From Guyanagaster necrorhizus (Eukaryota > Basidiomycota > Agaricomycetes > Agaricales > Physalacriaceae): DNA of 64,000 bases. Below are positions 11,901 through 24,167 of this stretch, piece by piece. A program made the position numbers and the translations under genes. How positions within the stretch are numbered: the first letter of the stretch is position 1; every line of letters begins with the position of its first letter. The notes beneath the pieces were generated by a model. That model did no database searches. It had not been told where the DNA came from and saw nothing but the letters and a program-made list of their open reading frames with translations. The stretch is from positions 131,656 through 195,655 of the forward strand of contig NW_025064937.1 in assembly GCF_019112545.1 (NCBI RefSeq), given 5' to 3'.

Positions 11901-13394
11901 CACACGTACCATGGATTCATGTGGAGCGCTCGAGCGGTAATTGCATATCGGTGAATCTGGTAAGGCAATTACCGATTGCCCTGGAAATACTGTTCAGCAT
12001 GGCTTGCGCGACTGTGGTATGCATTCCGACCTTTAAGATCCTGTCTGTGACAAAAATTGTACCAGGTAGAATGTGCGGTGTGCTAGTCGAGAGCTCACCA
12101 ACAAGGATACCTTTTCATGGCCACGAACACTGTTACGAGACCTCGAAAGCGTGATCAGATTAAGGAATCGGACGGCGTATCTCCACAGCAGTTGAGAAGG
12201 TCGGCTCTGTCATGCTCTCATGGTCGAGGGACACACTGTCCGAAGACTACGTCCCTGTAGAGCTGCACGAAAGACACGAAAGGGTGGGGGATGAAAGCGC
12301 TCTACAAGGCCCCTCATATACGTACTCCGTAGGCCGCTCTAAAAGGAGTACCAGATTCCATTTAACGTCACGTTCATGCTGAATCCATATTTTTCCATCG
12401 TAACCAACCATCTTGGGCATGACGCGAACTGCCATATTATCCGTTCCCACCAAACGGGAGTACAGCTCTGATAGTAGCAGTGATCAAAGGTCCTCGTTTG
12501 GCTAACGTGTACCAATAGCAGGGAAAGCTTGTGATTTCTGGCTCCTAAAGGCATCCTATGGCTGCAGGAAGACGTTCTAGGTTCTTCCTGCATCACAATC
12601 CTATCTCCGTCTTATCATTTTTCAGAAAGGACCTTTGATCTAAGCTTGGGCATCTGACTCTTATGAACGAGCGATTGTCAAGGACATGGGCCAACAAGCG
12701 CCATAGTTAGAAATATATTCGCAAGAAAATACAGATCTCGTCCCCTGACTCTCCTCCTTGTTTCTTTTTGCGCTCACTCGAAACATTGTTTCCCGACCAC
12801 AGACCACCAACGACAAGTGCCAAGGTATATACAGTCAGGAAATCTCGTATCGGTAGCGAGCAAAGCCGACTCGGATGAACATTCAGCAATGTCTTCGAAA
12901 GAGCGTGATCAAGCCGGACCTTTTCCAAGGGCAAACGTGGGTAGCCGCGGTAGTCTGACATGTACCCGTCTTTTCTTGTCTCTGCCGCCACAGCGACCAG
13001 TTAGTTTTCTCTCAAATCCGAGCATATATTTCGATATTTTCATCCTCCGGGTCTACGGATACTACCGGAAAGCTTAAACATGTCTACTCGCCGTCAGGAT
13101 TCACTTCAAGCCGCTTGGACACTTCTTCAAGCAGTTTCTCTCGTATTCGATCGCCAATTCGTGTAACGAGTCGCAGATCCTTTCATCATGTCACATTTGA
13201 GGCAATGCATAACTAAATGCTTCTAGGCTATTCTCGCTTGCTCATGCTTTCAACGGTCTGTGGCAAAGTTTACCTGTACTGAAGGCTGAATTAGGCGATA
13301 CCATAATCCATCTCCGCGTATAAAACTCAGTTCATAACCATGTATTCCTCAGGACTCAGCCAGTTTCAATATACACTGACAGAAGGCGTCTACG
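8930..13394. other. CpG-rich host-like island, left part, no confident gene
   Basis: Composition changes sharply near 8,930: CpG dinucleotides become frequent and the TG/CA excess of the flanking transposons vanishes. Frames present are short: minus 9,629-10,060 (143 codons, Arg/Ser/Pro-rich), minus 10,636-10,959 (listed separately), plus 11,879-12,154 (91 codons), minus 12,707-12,991 (94 codons). None was recognised and none has a convincing exon chain. The stretch may hold spliced small genes, a decayed gene or regulatory DNA. Confidence 0.5.
10636..10959 (-). CDS. Possible exon(s) of a small membrane protein, unrecognised
   Basis: A 107-codon frame with two hydrophobic stretches (VALVVLDNFFFALGICCLI and FGLLIGFRLMLQVGMALCC). 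A GTATCT donor-like site with a CTAAT branch-like motif lies inside it, so the true product may be spliced differently. An ATG with the MDPTD start lies internally. I do not recognise a family. It could equally be a chance frame in the island. Confidence 0.2.
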   Translation of the reverse strand: MSSPHNPSLIIVEAAFNRNMDPTDSASLSMPLSEEVVALVVLDNFFFALGICCLICDVGFATQRSILIKGKRFGSRVLGDVSFSFGLLIGFRLMLQVGMALCCLTQS

Positions 13395-14069
13395 ATGGCT
13401 ACGAACACATTTCATGTCTATGACAGTGTTCGTACGTCGGCGTCGCTTCTTCGTGTGGCTGGTATATTATGGGCGAGCCTGATTGTGATGGTTGCTTTAG
13501 ACGGCAAGGGAAAGCACAATGTTTGTTCCTACAATCACCTTCGACGATGCTGGGACTATTTTCGTCAAAAACTGTTGGATCGCACGGATGCTACTTGGCA
13601 GGAACCTATCGCCGTAATATTCCCAAGAGACACCAGTAACGAAATCATTCTCTTGCTCCTCCACGCCGCAGTTGCCTCCATCGACATATGCACCTACCGC
13701 GCCGGAAATCAGTCCATCACTGAGCAATTGTCCATCTCTGTGCTCCGAGAAGATCGAACAATAATGATCCGCCTTCCCGAGTGGCTTGCTTCCAGCCTTG
13801 ACAGATGTGGAGATGCACAAACTGCCTTCAACCTTTCCGTATTCCTTCTCTTTGCCTTTTATCATGGGGCTCTTCATCGTTGCTTCGACATAATGAGGTA
13901 CTCAGAAATTCCCGCTCTCGCTATCGGTGGCTATGTCTCTCGTGTCTCGCGGGAAGGAAACTTACCTCTTCCGGAACAATTCTGGATGGAATCTCAGGCT
14001 CATATATTTGGAGGGCTACTTCAGCTGGAATGTCAGCTACACGCTAGGCGCAGTAATCTATCACCATGA
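13395..14069 (+). CDS. Hypothetical protein (224 residues as an unspliced frame)
   Basis: The longest clean frame in the host island. It starts at an ATG in good context (TACGATGGCT), about 75 bp downstream of TATAAAA (13,319-13,325). Residues about 18-35 are hydrophobic (LLRVAGILWASLIVMVAL) and could be a signal anchor. A second hydrophobic run is near residues 147-158. I do not recognise the family. The downstream plus-strand frame to 14,181 also looks protein-like (HHEIIPAFAYFTV) and ends at a CAG|GTATGT donor, so the real C-terminus may be made by splicing rather than by the stop at 14,067-14,069. Convergent with the minus-strand gene at 14,428. Confidence 0.45.
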   Translation: MATNTFHVYDSVRTSASLLRVAGILWASLIVMVALDGKGKHNVCSYNHLRRCWDYFRQKLLDRTDATWQEPIAVIFPRDTSNEIILLLLHAAVASIDICTYRAGNQSITEQLSISVLREDRTIMIRLPEWLASSLDRCGDAQTAFNLSVFLLFAFYHGALHRCFDIMRYSEIPALAIGGYVSRVSREGNLPLPEQFWMESQAHIFGGLLQLECQLHARRSNLSP

Positions 14070-14427
14070 GATAATACCAGCTTTTGCATATTTCACAGTC
14101 AGAATTTGCTGGAGGATCCTGAGAGGGCCACAGGTATGTCTTGCGTCCAAACCTTATTTTCCGCCAATGACTATATGGTAGCGACACAATATATGCGATT
14201 TACTCGAGGTATTATGAGGCAGATATTTGATGGTGCCGTCGATTGGGGTAGTATAAGTCTGTTGAAACCGACTAATGTCAGGTCAAATAACTTATCTTGC
14301 TCATCGTGTCTTAGCTAAAGATGTTACTGGCATAATAAATCTTATAATGTAGCATACCAATGACATGATAGCTTCGGATCCAAGTACAATTTCGCGAAGT
14401 TACAATTACCTAAGACATGTCATACGA
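14070..14427. other. Convergent intergenic space between the two island genes
   Basis: May include the spliced 3' end of the plus-strand gene (donor-like CAG|GTATGT at about 14,135). Otherwise nothing recognisable. Confidence 0.35.
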
Positions 14428-17400
14428 TTAAAGAGGATTACTTTCTCCATCATCCCCTCCGTATCTGATAGTAAAATGTGCTTCGTCATGACCTAAAATG
14501 CCGTCTCTTGAGACGACGAATATGGTCAGTAATCCTAAAATCGCCATGAATACATTAAGTCTGGAAATACTCCACCATGGACGAGTTGACAGTTCAGAGA
14601 TAGATGAGGTACATTGGACTGACATAGAATGATTGGAACACGAAGAAGGAAGTCGTGAGGATAAGGGAGATGGTGGTGTTGTCGCCCAATCAATACCAAA
14701 GTTATCAACTAATGGGATATGCACGCCCCAACATGCGTCACAGGCAGGCCATCCTTGGAGTCGGTATCCTATATATGGCTGGCACGGGTACATCGTCATT
14801 TGAGGAAAATCGAAGAAGCAGGATATATCCTTTCCATCATGCTTGTTTTTGAATCCACAAGCTTCATGTATAGTGCGAAGAAATCCATAGTCTCGCCTCT
14901 CCAGGACACACGCACCATACACAGCCGTTTCACGTATCCTAATCTTGAATATATTCTTTGTATTTTCCGTCGATATTATCTCCCCAAAGTCTGGTGTCAG
15001 CGACCACACAAACTCTGGCTTGCAGGCCTGGCCTTCAAGCCCTGGGGTTGAAATCTCATGCGGGGGTCTGACAGCCAGATAAATGTTTCCGGAGCTGATA
15101 TGAAGACGTAATTGGGAAGAGGAAGAATCTGGATGGACTTCTTGAATATATCGGTCATACATCTTTGAGAGATTAACATCTTTCTCGTTGTTGTGTGACT
15201 GATCAATTTATAGCGCAAAGCGAACATCTTCAATGGAACTGTGTCAGACCATCTTTATTATTATTGAGCGAGATCGAAGACTCACCAAATAAAAGCGCAG
15301 AATACCAGTCGACTCCGATATGGTCCATACCAGTATGACGATGAGCCCTTGGAATTTGAACAGCCTGAGCGAACGAGGCGTTCATCTCCGCTGATACGCA
15401 GTGGTCTATTGGAGCGAAATCGCATATCTTCGTGTCTGACTCATCGCCGCATGGAGAGGAAGTTGAATAAATTGGTCTGATTAGTAAATGCTGATGAATT
15501 TTTGCGATTGAACACGAAAATACAAGTCTGCAGGACATAAGTAAGTTGAAAATCATTAAGTTTCACCCATTGACATACCCGTCATTGGGCAGCTTTAGAT
15601 GTCTGCACTCTGAATTGACAGGAAGAAACCCATGATCATGAATCGTGATATGTCACTCTGTCAAAGAACGTCGACGTAAAGGAATTGAAGCGAGGAATTG
15701 AAGTTGCGAAAACCTTCGCGGCATGTATTGGGGATTAGGGCTATGCCGTTGAATTCCAATGACCGAACCGAGGCTGAATCTTTCTTTCATCGTCAATACG
15801 GTTCCTACGGTCGTGCAACTAAGAATGTCGTAAATGCTGAGGACATCATCTTTACTCAAACAACGCCCAGGAGTCGTCAACTCCTGGGCCTTGGCTGCAA
15901 GATTTTCCATCCCTTTTTCGTCCATGATATCATCAATTGGAATGCAACAGCGCAAAAGATCATATTGTTCATGAGCGCAGTAATGAGAGTCATCATAACC
16001 TCATGGCGGAGGCCTTATGTATTTAGGCACAAATACGGGGGGTTCTCAGTCCAGAAGTTCGCAGGCAAGCCTCGTCCAATGGTACAGAGGAGCAAATCGA
16101 TCATCTAAGAATAGATCAAGTAGTATCCGTCCATTATTGTCAACATGCACTGCGTTTGGTCTAAAGTTCTGCGGACACGTGAGTACCATGTGCCTACTGA
16201 CATATGGGATCAAGACGCTAGTCACTGATTTAACGTGATAGTAGGCAGACTGCAAGAATAAGTGACAATAGGATGACTTAAATACACACTAACCCGCATG
16301 TCTTTCATCTAAGGGATTCAAAAAGCTCGTAAGGAATGCAGCTAAATATTATATTTCTGGGACTTACAAGCTGCGCTCTAAACGCGATGTGTTGTAAGAT
16401 ATCCAATGATATCCTATAATCATGAACAGTCCGACTGTGTGATTTCCCCATCACAGGATGTCAGTGCTATGTGAGATATAATAATGGATCTTGATTACGA
16501 ACGGTCGTGGTAGATCAGTGCAGGAAATTGTGCAGTGTGACAGACCCCAAACAATTGAGAAACATTTTCATGGCTATGTTTCATGAATGAGCATGAAATA
16601 GTACATTATATACTAAACTGACTGGACATAAAGCAATCGCTCCAAATCTCTGTAAAGAACCTGCGCAGTTGCCAGTCATATCTCATATGACAGCTAGAAG
16701 CGATGAAGTGCCAAATATCTACTAACCTTCAGATCATTCTCTTCGAATTCCGGATAGCCTCGGTAAATACGAATTAATTTGGTGTCTCCGTTGACAATGC
16801 ATTTGTGTTCAACAAAATCAGGTCTGTAGAATAGATCGGAATTTTTTATGCAAGAAGATGTCCGGTGTCCAAGATTAATTTCTCCCATTATAATTTCTCG
16901 AATCTAGACGTCTCTTAGATCAGGATAGGGAAATTGGCGCATTGTATGTACCACGCCTTTGTAAATGCCTTTACTGGCCTCGATTGCCGTAAGCAGTTCG
17001 TCATGGTTGCTAGATATAACAGGATGTAGATCGTCCCGAAGGACAGCATATAGACGCTGCTCGAGGCTCATACGTCCATCTTTGGTTGCTATATGTAGAC
17101 GATCGAGCGAGGATTTTATAGCGCCAAAGCCGGAGTTCATGTCATGACGAATCGACAACGCAATGGCACGTGTTTCGACGACTGTCCCGGTCTAAAGAAC
17201 GTGTATAAGCAATGGGACAGTCAGTTCGAGTCGAAGAATTACATATATCGAAGTCTCTCTGTAGGTTACCGGCCCGCTGTACAAAACTGTCGATCTTATC
17301 GCGCACGTCTGTGATCATCAGATACTGCATTATCCTGCTCTTATCAGCGCTCCCCTTCTGTATTTCACGCATCTCGCTGAGGATCTCCTCGAGGCACCTG

Positions 17401-17778
17401 ATCTGCTTGTTACGAGATGTCGACGAGCATGGAAACTGCATGGACACGTACTGCTGAAAATCGTCGCACACTCCTTGAACGTCAGACACGTCCCCGTTAC
17501 CTGCTCTAGAGTACCGATCTGCAACGGTTTTTAACGTGGTGATCGTATTCCAGATGCGCTCGACGAATTCATCGATATCCTTTCTATTCGTAGAGGCTGT
17601 CTATATCCCGTTAATTAGCTTATCGGTCTAAATCAGGTCAGCGAGAACGCACGTCGATGATCTCCAGCACAGTCGAAGCCAAACCTGCGACGCTCTTGAT
17701 ATACGCTTGTATGCCCTTCAACGCGACCAAGGTCGGACGAGTGATCGAATTTTCCTTTTTTCTGGATTTCTTCGCCAT
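14428..17778 (-). CDS. Multi-exon protein with N-terminal four-helix-like adaptor and kinase-like body
   Basis: ATG at 17,778 is in good context (CACCATCATGGCG). Proposed exons: 17,778-17,653; 17,600-17,243 (52-nt intron, GTGCGT..TAG); 17,181 to about 16,910 (61-nt intron, GTAATT..CAG, branch-like CTGAC). These give a helical N-terminal region of about 250 residues resembling the MLKL-like or STAND-type N-terminal domain of basidiomycetes (ETRAIALSIRHDMN block). Downstream minus-strand segments carry NGDTKLIRIYRGYPE (about 16,800-16,740), HENVSQLFGVCHTAQFPALI (about 16,570-16,495) and NGRILLDLFLDDRF (about 16,150-16,100), a kinase-like arrangement. The last exon, 15,162-14,428, ends with a hydrophobic segment (FMAILGLLTIFVV). 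A GTGAGT donor at about 15,285 links 15,556-15,286 to it. No VAIK-lysine, HRD or DFG motif was found, so this is at best a pseudokinase. Several junctions near 16,900, 16,000 and 15,650 could not be closed in frame, so the model may be incomplete or the gene damaged. Confidence 0.45.
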
Positions 17779-17816
17779 GATGGTGGGAAGGAAGGAAGAA
17801 TATTTCCCAGCGCATG

Positions 17817-18339
17817 TCAGTGATCGAGGGTCGTGCCCAAGGACCTTTGATAGAAGTCCCATGGTGCCTCGTTGTAGGAACCGTATGTCACGAGTTCATT
17901 CATGGGGATGATCATAGCCAATTCAACTGACGCCGGACGGATTGGTGAATCATAAAGGAAGGAATGTATGAACCGAGGCATTAAGAACAGCCTGAAAAAT
18001 GCAGACGTGATCAAAATTTCTTCGTACTGGACACCGGATGACGATGAAGGTACATGATAGATGGAACTATTCGAAGCTTGAAGGGAGTTAAATAATGTAT
18101 GTGTTATATATACCAAGAGCAGTACTCACTGCTTGTGTAGAATACCGAGACATGCCCCAGAATTGGTGACAATAAAGAGATAGTGCACTGACTTGGCGGG
18201 AAAAGATCGGTTCGGAGTTCCGCAAAGAGGGTTTGAAAGGCTTGTTCTTGAAATAAAGATCAGTAACCGAAAGATCAGAGAAACGGGAAAAGGGCTGCCT
18301 TCTTCTGGTTAGGTATATTGATATCTGGCTAAGATGCAT
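17817..18339 (-). CDS. Partial hypothetical gene upstream of the kinase-like gene
   Basis: Minus-strand frames 18,339-18,088 and 18,116-17,817 can be joined by an intron starting GTGAGTACT and ending TTCAAG. A second possible acceptor, TTTTTCAG, lies before GCTGTTCTTAATG. The C-terminal part (MPRFIHSFLYDSPIRPASVE...) reads like real protein, but I do not recognise it. Its stop at 17,817 is only 39 bp from the next ATG, so it might instead be 5' leader or an alternative first exon of the downstream gene. It could also be the truncated end of a gene cut by transposon accumulation to the right. Confidence 0.3.
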
Positions 18340-18873
18340 CCCCTAGCCTCCTCAGCGCATGCAATCAGCTAGTCCCACCATGAGAATTGGAGAACGAGCT
18401 TAACATAAGGTATTCTTTATGGGTAATAACAAGTATGAGAAAAGCTGACTGAGATTTGAATGCTGCCAGAGACATAAAACTTTCTTGTATTCTTGGTGAT
18501 CTGAGAGGCAATTATAGAGTTCAGTATTATTACAGGATGTTGGTGTCTTGAATATTCACTTAAGTTTCATCTCCAGTAAGAACAAAGAAGAGGCATAAAG
18601 GTTATAGAAAATTTGCTGCTGCAGAGCAGAGTTCATGAATGCAACACTTTTCAATGTGAGGCCTGAGGGATGCTTGATGGGACAGAGCCAAATACAATGA
18701 CAAATATGTCTTAAGAAGAGCATCTGTATTCTCTGTCACTTGATAGTGCTAGGACCAATTCTATGAAATGAAGGATTGGAAAGCATCAGAGAATAAACAG
18801 GTTTCTGACTGACTTGCTTTATCCAGACAGTCTTTGACAATGCCTTTCTTGAACCTGATACCATGTGATATAT
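18340..18873. other. Right edge of host island, transition to CpG-poor repeats
   Basis: CpG frequency drops after about 18,400. No coding or RNA gene seen. Confidence 0.4.
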
Positions 18874-19344
18874 TGTTACAATTTTTCACCTTTTCTTTTT
18901 CTTTTCTTATGAATTAACCCCTATTTATGCTTAGTCAGGGTGCTTAACACAGGTGCTTGAGACCATGAGACTGGCTTTGTCATCACAACAAGCCTAGTTG
19001 GTCATTGTCTTTCAACACAACATGATTGCCCAATGATGCACAAATGTATTATTGAAGGGCATCATGACACTCAAGGACAATGAGCACAATAACTCAAGGA
19101 CACATAATAAGTAGCATTAATTATAGCACACACAATCTGTAGTATATAAGGAGGCTCACTCTCACTGGTAATCTCCAGCTTCGAGTTAAAGTTTATCTTC
19201 ACACCATTCTATTCTCAAGCCAACCCTAAGGCCTTGTATCACAATGATCAATATTCACATCAGTGAACTCTGATGTTCCACTTGGAGTGTGAAGTGATGT
19301 CAGTTTATCATGTGTTTACAATCACATGAAGCTTGAGTCTAACA
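18874..19344 (+). repeat. Solo LTR (471 bp), gypsy A family, with perfect 5-bp target duplication
   Basis: Begins TGTTACAATTTTTCAC and ends GAGTCTAACA. It is flanked on both sides by TATAT (18,869-18,873 and 19,345-19,349). Related to the LTRs of elements 1, A, B, D and E. No internal element sequence adjoins, so it is a product of LTR-LTR recombination. Confidence 0.92.
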
Positions 19345-21181
19345 TATATATCTTTTTAAGATCATCTTGCATGAGATACTTGTCAGTGTTCTCAATAATC
19401 CACTATAGATAATGATGCTACTTTTAATTAAATCTCTATAGATAAAACCATTGGAATTATAGCTCACTTTAACACATCAAACCACATGAACTAGTAAAAT
19501 CAACAACTTCGTCTAAACATGATTCTCAGCTCACATCCCACTCTAGTTCACATGAATCTTAAATAGACTGCAAACACTCACAGCTGCATCATCATCTCTG
19601 CTCCAACAAAGACAGCCATGATCAACATCATATCAGAACTGGTGACATACACTGTGATTCCCAAGAATTTCAATAAGCACACTAAGGATACCAGTAAACA
19701 CAGCATCAGTATGCACACAAAGAATGAGAAGAAGAAATATGTATCAAAGAGATCTATAGACCTCTGCATGAGAGTGGACATGTGGCCAAACTGATAATTA
19801 ACTGATAAACTAGATGTCACATACCAGTCCAAGCCCAGATATTATAGCAGAAGCAGCTCAGTTACAGTTGAATGTTAGTTGAAAATCAAATTAGAATTTG
19901 TGCAATAAACACTAAAAGCTACAGTACAGATATTAGATTCACAGCCTATGAAAGAAGAAAGAACAGCTTACTAAGGTCACAACATACATCCACTCCTGCT
20001 GTTGCTTAGTGAACACACTCTTTCTAGCTTTGCAAATTTGAATTCACAGTAGATCATGATTGACTATATGAGATGCTCTATGAAGTTAAGCTCTGAGAGT
20101 GGTTCAAAAATATCATCATATCACTGATGAGCAGTGCTGCCAGTGCTCTCATGGGTCATTGACAATCTGAGGCTGTTAGAAGTGAAATAACTAGGATCAG
20201 AAGATAGAGTAATGATTGGATAACATCCAGAACAGAGAAGAGTTGCAGGTTGTGAGTTAGTGTGGCAATATTTTTATAGATCTGAGTTGATGATGCAGGC
20301 TTAACCTGGAGAAATATGATAGGTAATAAAAATAAATTGGTGTTGGTGTTCTTGTGCTGGAGTATGAGAGACATCTTGATTTCTAGATTAGAAGAGATTG
20401 GTGCCAGTGCAATTAGTGCATACTTGTTATGACTTTTCTACTTATCTTTTATCTTATCTTATCATATCAGAATATCTATCTTATCTCAGGTGCTTGGCAA
20501 CCATGGACCAGTTGCTATGACTATACCAGACAACTTGTGCCATTGTATTACAATAACATGCTCACTGCATGTTCAGGCATGTAATTTTGTAAGTTATGAC
20601 AATACACTGACTGTATCACAGTCTACTATACATGCAATAAAGAATATGGCTAGAGCACAGTGAAATGAGACTTGTATGATAGCTGGCTTGAGTGATGAAG
20701 GGTGGAGAGCATGGCCTAGCAGTAGAATGATACCAGAGGAGGTGACACTGCACATGTGGTCCCAGCACTTGACACTAATTGGGCTAATACAAGTACAGAA
20801 AGACCCATTAAAAGTAAAGAGTACACAATCAAAATACAATGAGAGCTTTGCATGTGGCTTCACATCACATTGATCAATGATGCACAGGCATTCAATTGCT
20901 GAGGGTCATGTTATAGAATAGAGCATTGGTGCACAATGAGATAAATCGAAATATCAGAGAGATTGGCTGAGAAATGAGAAGATTTGATGAAAGAAATGAC
21001 CAGAAATGATCTCAGGAGTCTAGAATGACTCCTGTGCATGGATTAATTGCCCTGGGGAGATAAGAGTGAAGAGAGAGGTGGCCAGGCCACTAATAGAGAT
21101 AACCAGTGTCAGGTTGCATAGAAACAAAAGACAGTCCTGACCCAGAGCAGAATATGCATGTCAGACTGTGACATGTGCTGA
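19345..21181. other. CpG-depleted decayed repeat sequence
   Basis: Only short frames occur. Minus 19,578-19,832 (84 codons) has a strongly hydrophobic centre. Minus 20,594-20,863 repeats the membrane-like remnant of 8,496-8,731. No complete gene or transposon boundary recognised. Confidence 0.4.
20571..20863 (-). pseudogene. Membrane-protein-like remnant, second copy
   Basis: Reverse-complement relative of 8,496-8,731: shared LGHAL, a hydrophobic CALAIFFIACIVDC stretch, and DNA identity through ACATGCCTGAA. Not an intact gene. Confidence 0.3.
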
Positions 21182-22294
21182 TGTGCTAGGAAATGGCTAA
21201 GCCACTAAGAGAGATGAATGAGAAATGAACCCTCAAACACTAACACCTAACCACTCAATATATGGTCACCAATATGAGTGAGTTTGGGCAGTTTGAGTAT
21301 GATAGAAGCACTCTGCAGATTCAGATAAATCAAATATGAAGATATAAAAGCATTTTATTCAATGCTAGTTTGTGTTCTAAGATGCAATACTCACAGGGGT
21401 GATAGGAATAAGATGTAGTATGTGAATTGAGACTTAAAATATAGAGCTATGATGCTCAGCTTAACTTAGAATACTCTGAAACCCAATACCAAGTCTCTCA
21501 AGCACTGAAACTTGGCCAGCTGCACCTGTGGCCAGCTAGTGGTCTTTGAAACTAGAGAACTGATACTCAGATGCTGAAACCCTTATTAATCCAGAATCCA
21601 AATTATACCAAAACCCAAAGTCTGATAGAGACTTCAACTCTTATTTAATAAAGGTGACTTAGTAACAATAGCTATCCAAGTTGAGATTACACACAAAACT
21701 GCTGATACAGGGACTAACTACTGAGAGCTAGAATGCCTAAATCACATGGGTGGATTGCCTCCTGCATGATTCCCCCTTGTCCTGCTTTTAGACATAACTA
21801 ACTAATACAGAATCTATAAATAACTTGATCTGATTACTCATTTTCCTTGGCTAGCCTGAAATTAGATTGTTATCCTGCCTTGGCATGTCTTATATCTCCT
21901 TTTCAGGTGATCCAGAACTCTACCAGCACTCTATTTCTATAGTCCATGATTATTTACTATATAATCAATCATCCTGTGATTCTGCTTGTTACTTCTGGAC
22001 TTGCTAATGATCATGATTGATTGATCATAGTGGTCCAAGGCAGTTGAGCTCCCTGGTTGTGGCTCATCCCCTGAACTATATGTCTCTTTAATCATTCATG
22101 TCTGAGAAATCCTCACTGCATGCATTTTGCACCAGACCTGATATGCTAGCCATAGGCTAATGAGTTTTGCTTTGCTTTTCACTTCTGGTTTGGGTGCTAG
22201 CTGGATCTTATACTTCACTGCCAGTCATGATAATAAACTCCTGAGCTAGATTATAGTATACCAGCCCTGATAGCATTTAGAATTGGCTCAAACA
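21182..22294 (+). repeat. Long LTR copy 1 (about 1,113 bp) with primer-site-like sequence
   Basis: Aligns along its length with 22,770-23,878 (shared GATAGAAGCACTCTGCAG, GGACTAACTAC.GAGCTAGAA and GTAGAATTGG-type blocks). It ends ...CTCAAACA and is followed at 22,295 by TGGTATCATTGG, which looks like a tRNA primer-binding site. Element terminus inferred from TG...CA and the paired copy. Confidence 0.6.
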
Positions 22295-22769
22295 TGGTAT
22301 CATTGGAAGTGTTGGGAGCATAAGACAGAAGGTGTCAGGCAATCAGGTGGAGGTGGATCAGAAAGTAGAAAGAAAGAATGGATATGGATAGTAGCATGTG
22401 TACATCAGAGGCCAGTATAGATAGAGAGCCATTCCACAGTAGAGATAAATTCATTCTGTTCTCAGACTATCTTCTAAGATGTTCCATATAATGATGAGAG
22501 TGAGATTCAATGATGTTCCTCTGCTATAATCCTTACCCATTGTTCAATACTCTATTTCTGCCTCTATAATAGTAGAGAATCTCTGCAGCATCTTTTTTCA
22601 GCTTACACTGACTCAGCCTCAAAATTCCAGAGGCCAATTCATATCATCTGCAACATTGACCATTTCAACACCAGATCTCTCTTGAGAATCCTCACTATCA
22701 TCATCAACACCAGCAATGGCCTCATCCACCTCTCAGATAGTATCAATCTCAGCATTTTCACTAGTGATG
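22295..22769. other. Spacer between the two long LTRs
   Basis: 475 bp with no recognisable coding. Probably an internally deleted remnant between LTR copies or the leader of a truncated copy. Confidence 0.4.
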
Positions 22770-23878
22770 TGTTTGGTAACAGCTAAGTGACTAAGAGAAG
22801 AAAATGAGGAATGAACTCTCAAACATCAACATCTAATCACTCAATACACTATCACCAAATACAATTGAGGTTGGTTGTTTCAATATGATAGAAGCACTCT
22901 GCAGTCTTGAATAAATCAAAGAAACAGTTGATAAAGATAGTCATTCAACTCTATCTTGCTTTCTAAGATGCCATACTCATGAGAGTAGTTTATTGCAATG
23001 GTTAAGTACAATTAGGACTTAGAATCAATGCACAATTGCACTCTAAATCAACTTAGAATATTCTGAAATCCAATAAACTCCAAAACCCAAATACTAAGTC
23101 TATCAAGCACTTAGGCTTGACTAGCTGCACTCTTGGCTGGCTAGCAGTCCTTAAAACTGAAGAACTTGTATTCTGACACTGAAACCCAAAATACAGTTAA
23201 TATTCCAATCTCATCCTCTCTAAGTGATAAAGCAACTTAAATAAATCACTAAGTTGAAGCAGAACTCAAAATCCGTTGTCTCAGAGACTAACTACAGTGA
23301 GCTAGAAGGCCTGAATATGGGGGTGGGTCGCTTTCTTACTATTTCCCCTCCTTCCCTACTTTTATACATCAAAAACAGGTACAGAATCTATAAATAAAGT
23401 GTTGAAAATAGTATTTCTTCTGTTTGAAGCAGAATCATACTATTATTCCAGAATGGTGGGGCTCCTGGACTCCCTTAGGCTTGCACAGACCTTCCTGGCC
23501 ACTGCACAGCTTTATTTTAAGCTTACAGTGCCTGTGGGTACCTAACTCCTTTATGTTTACTCAGAGTTTTAATCTCCTGAGTTATTCTTAGTAGCTTGAT
23601 TGACCAGGCCCAATCAGGCCTGGCCAACTGGTTGTATCTACTCTATTCCTCTCAATTCTAAGTCTCTTAGATCACCTGATACCTAGAAAATTCAGACTTA
23701 GGCATTTGAGTCAAAACTTGGAGTGCTAGCCACAGATCATTGGGTCCCACTTCCTATTACTCCTGGATGGTGCTGTCTTTACTCAATACTCCACAACCTG
23801 CTATGGTATTATACCCCTACCTGTCTTAGAATACCTTGTCCTAGTGGTATGTAGAATTGGCCCTATTTGAGATACTAT
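22770..23878 (+). repeat. Long LTR copy 2 (about 1,109 bp), probable 5' LTR of element F
   Basis: Pairs with 21,182-22,294 at nearly the same length. It is followed by a decayed primer-site match (TGAGATACTATT at 23,879) and then, after about 290 bp of leader, the gag of element F in the same orientation. Confidence 0.6.
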
Positions 23879-24167
23879 TTCTAAGTTCAACTTGGACTTA
23901 GTATTTTCCAAGGTGTGGTGCAGAACTTTTTTAAGTTCAAACCTGAATTAGAATTTTTATCCTTATGCCATGTTATTTTACAAAGTCCTTTTTGGACTTA
24001 GTATTAGTGACTAGCATAACTATCACCTTAGAGCCTCAGCCATAGTCCTCTACTGGCTAATAGTCCTCAGTTACTAGTATATTTTAGTGTGTTATGCAGA
24101 ATTCACAGATTATAGAGCTGAACATATGCCTAGCATATCACCAGTGCCATAGCAGCTACTGATCACA

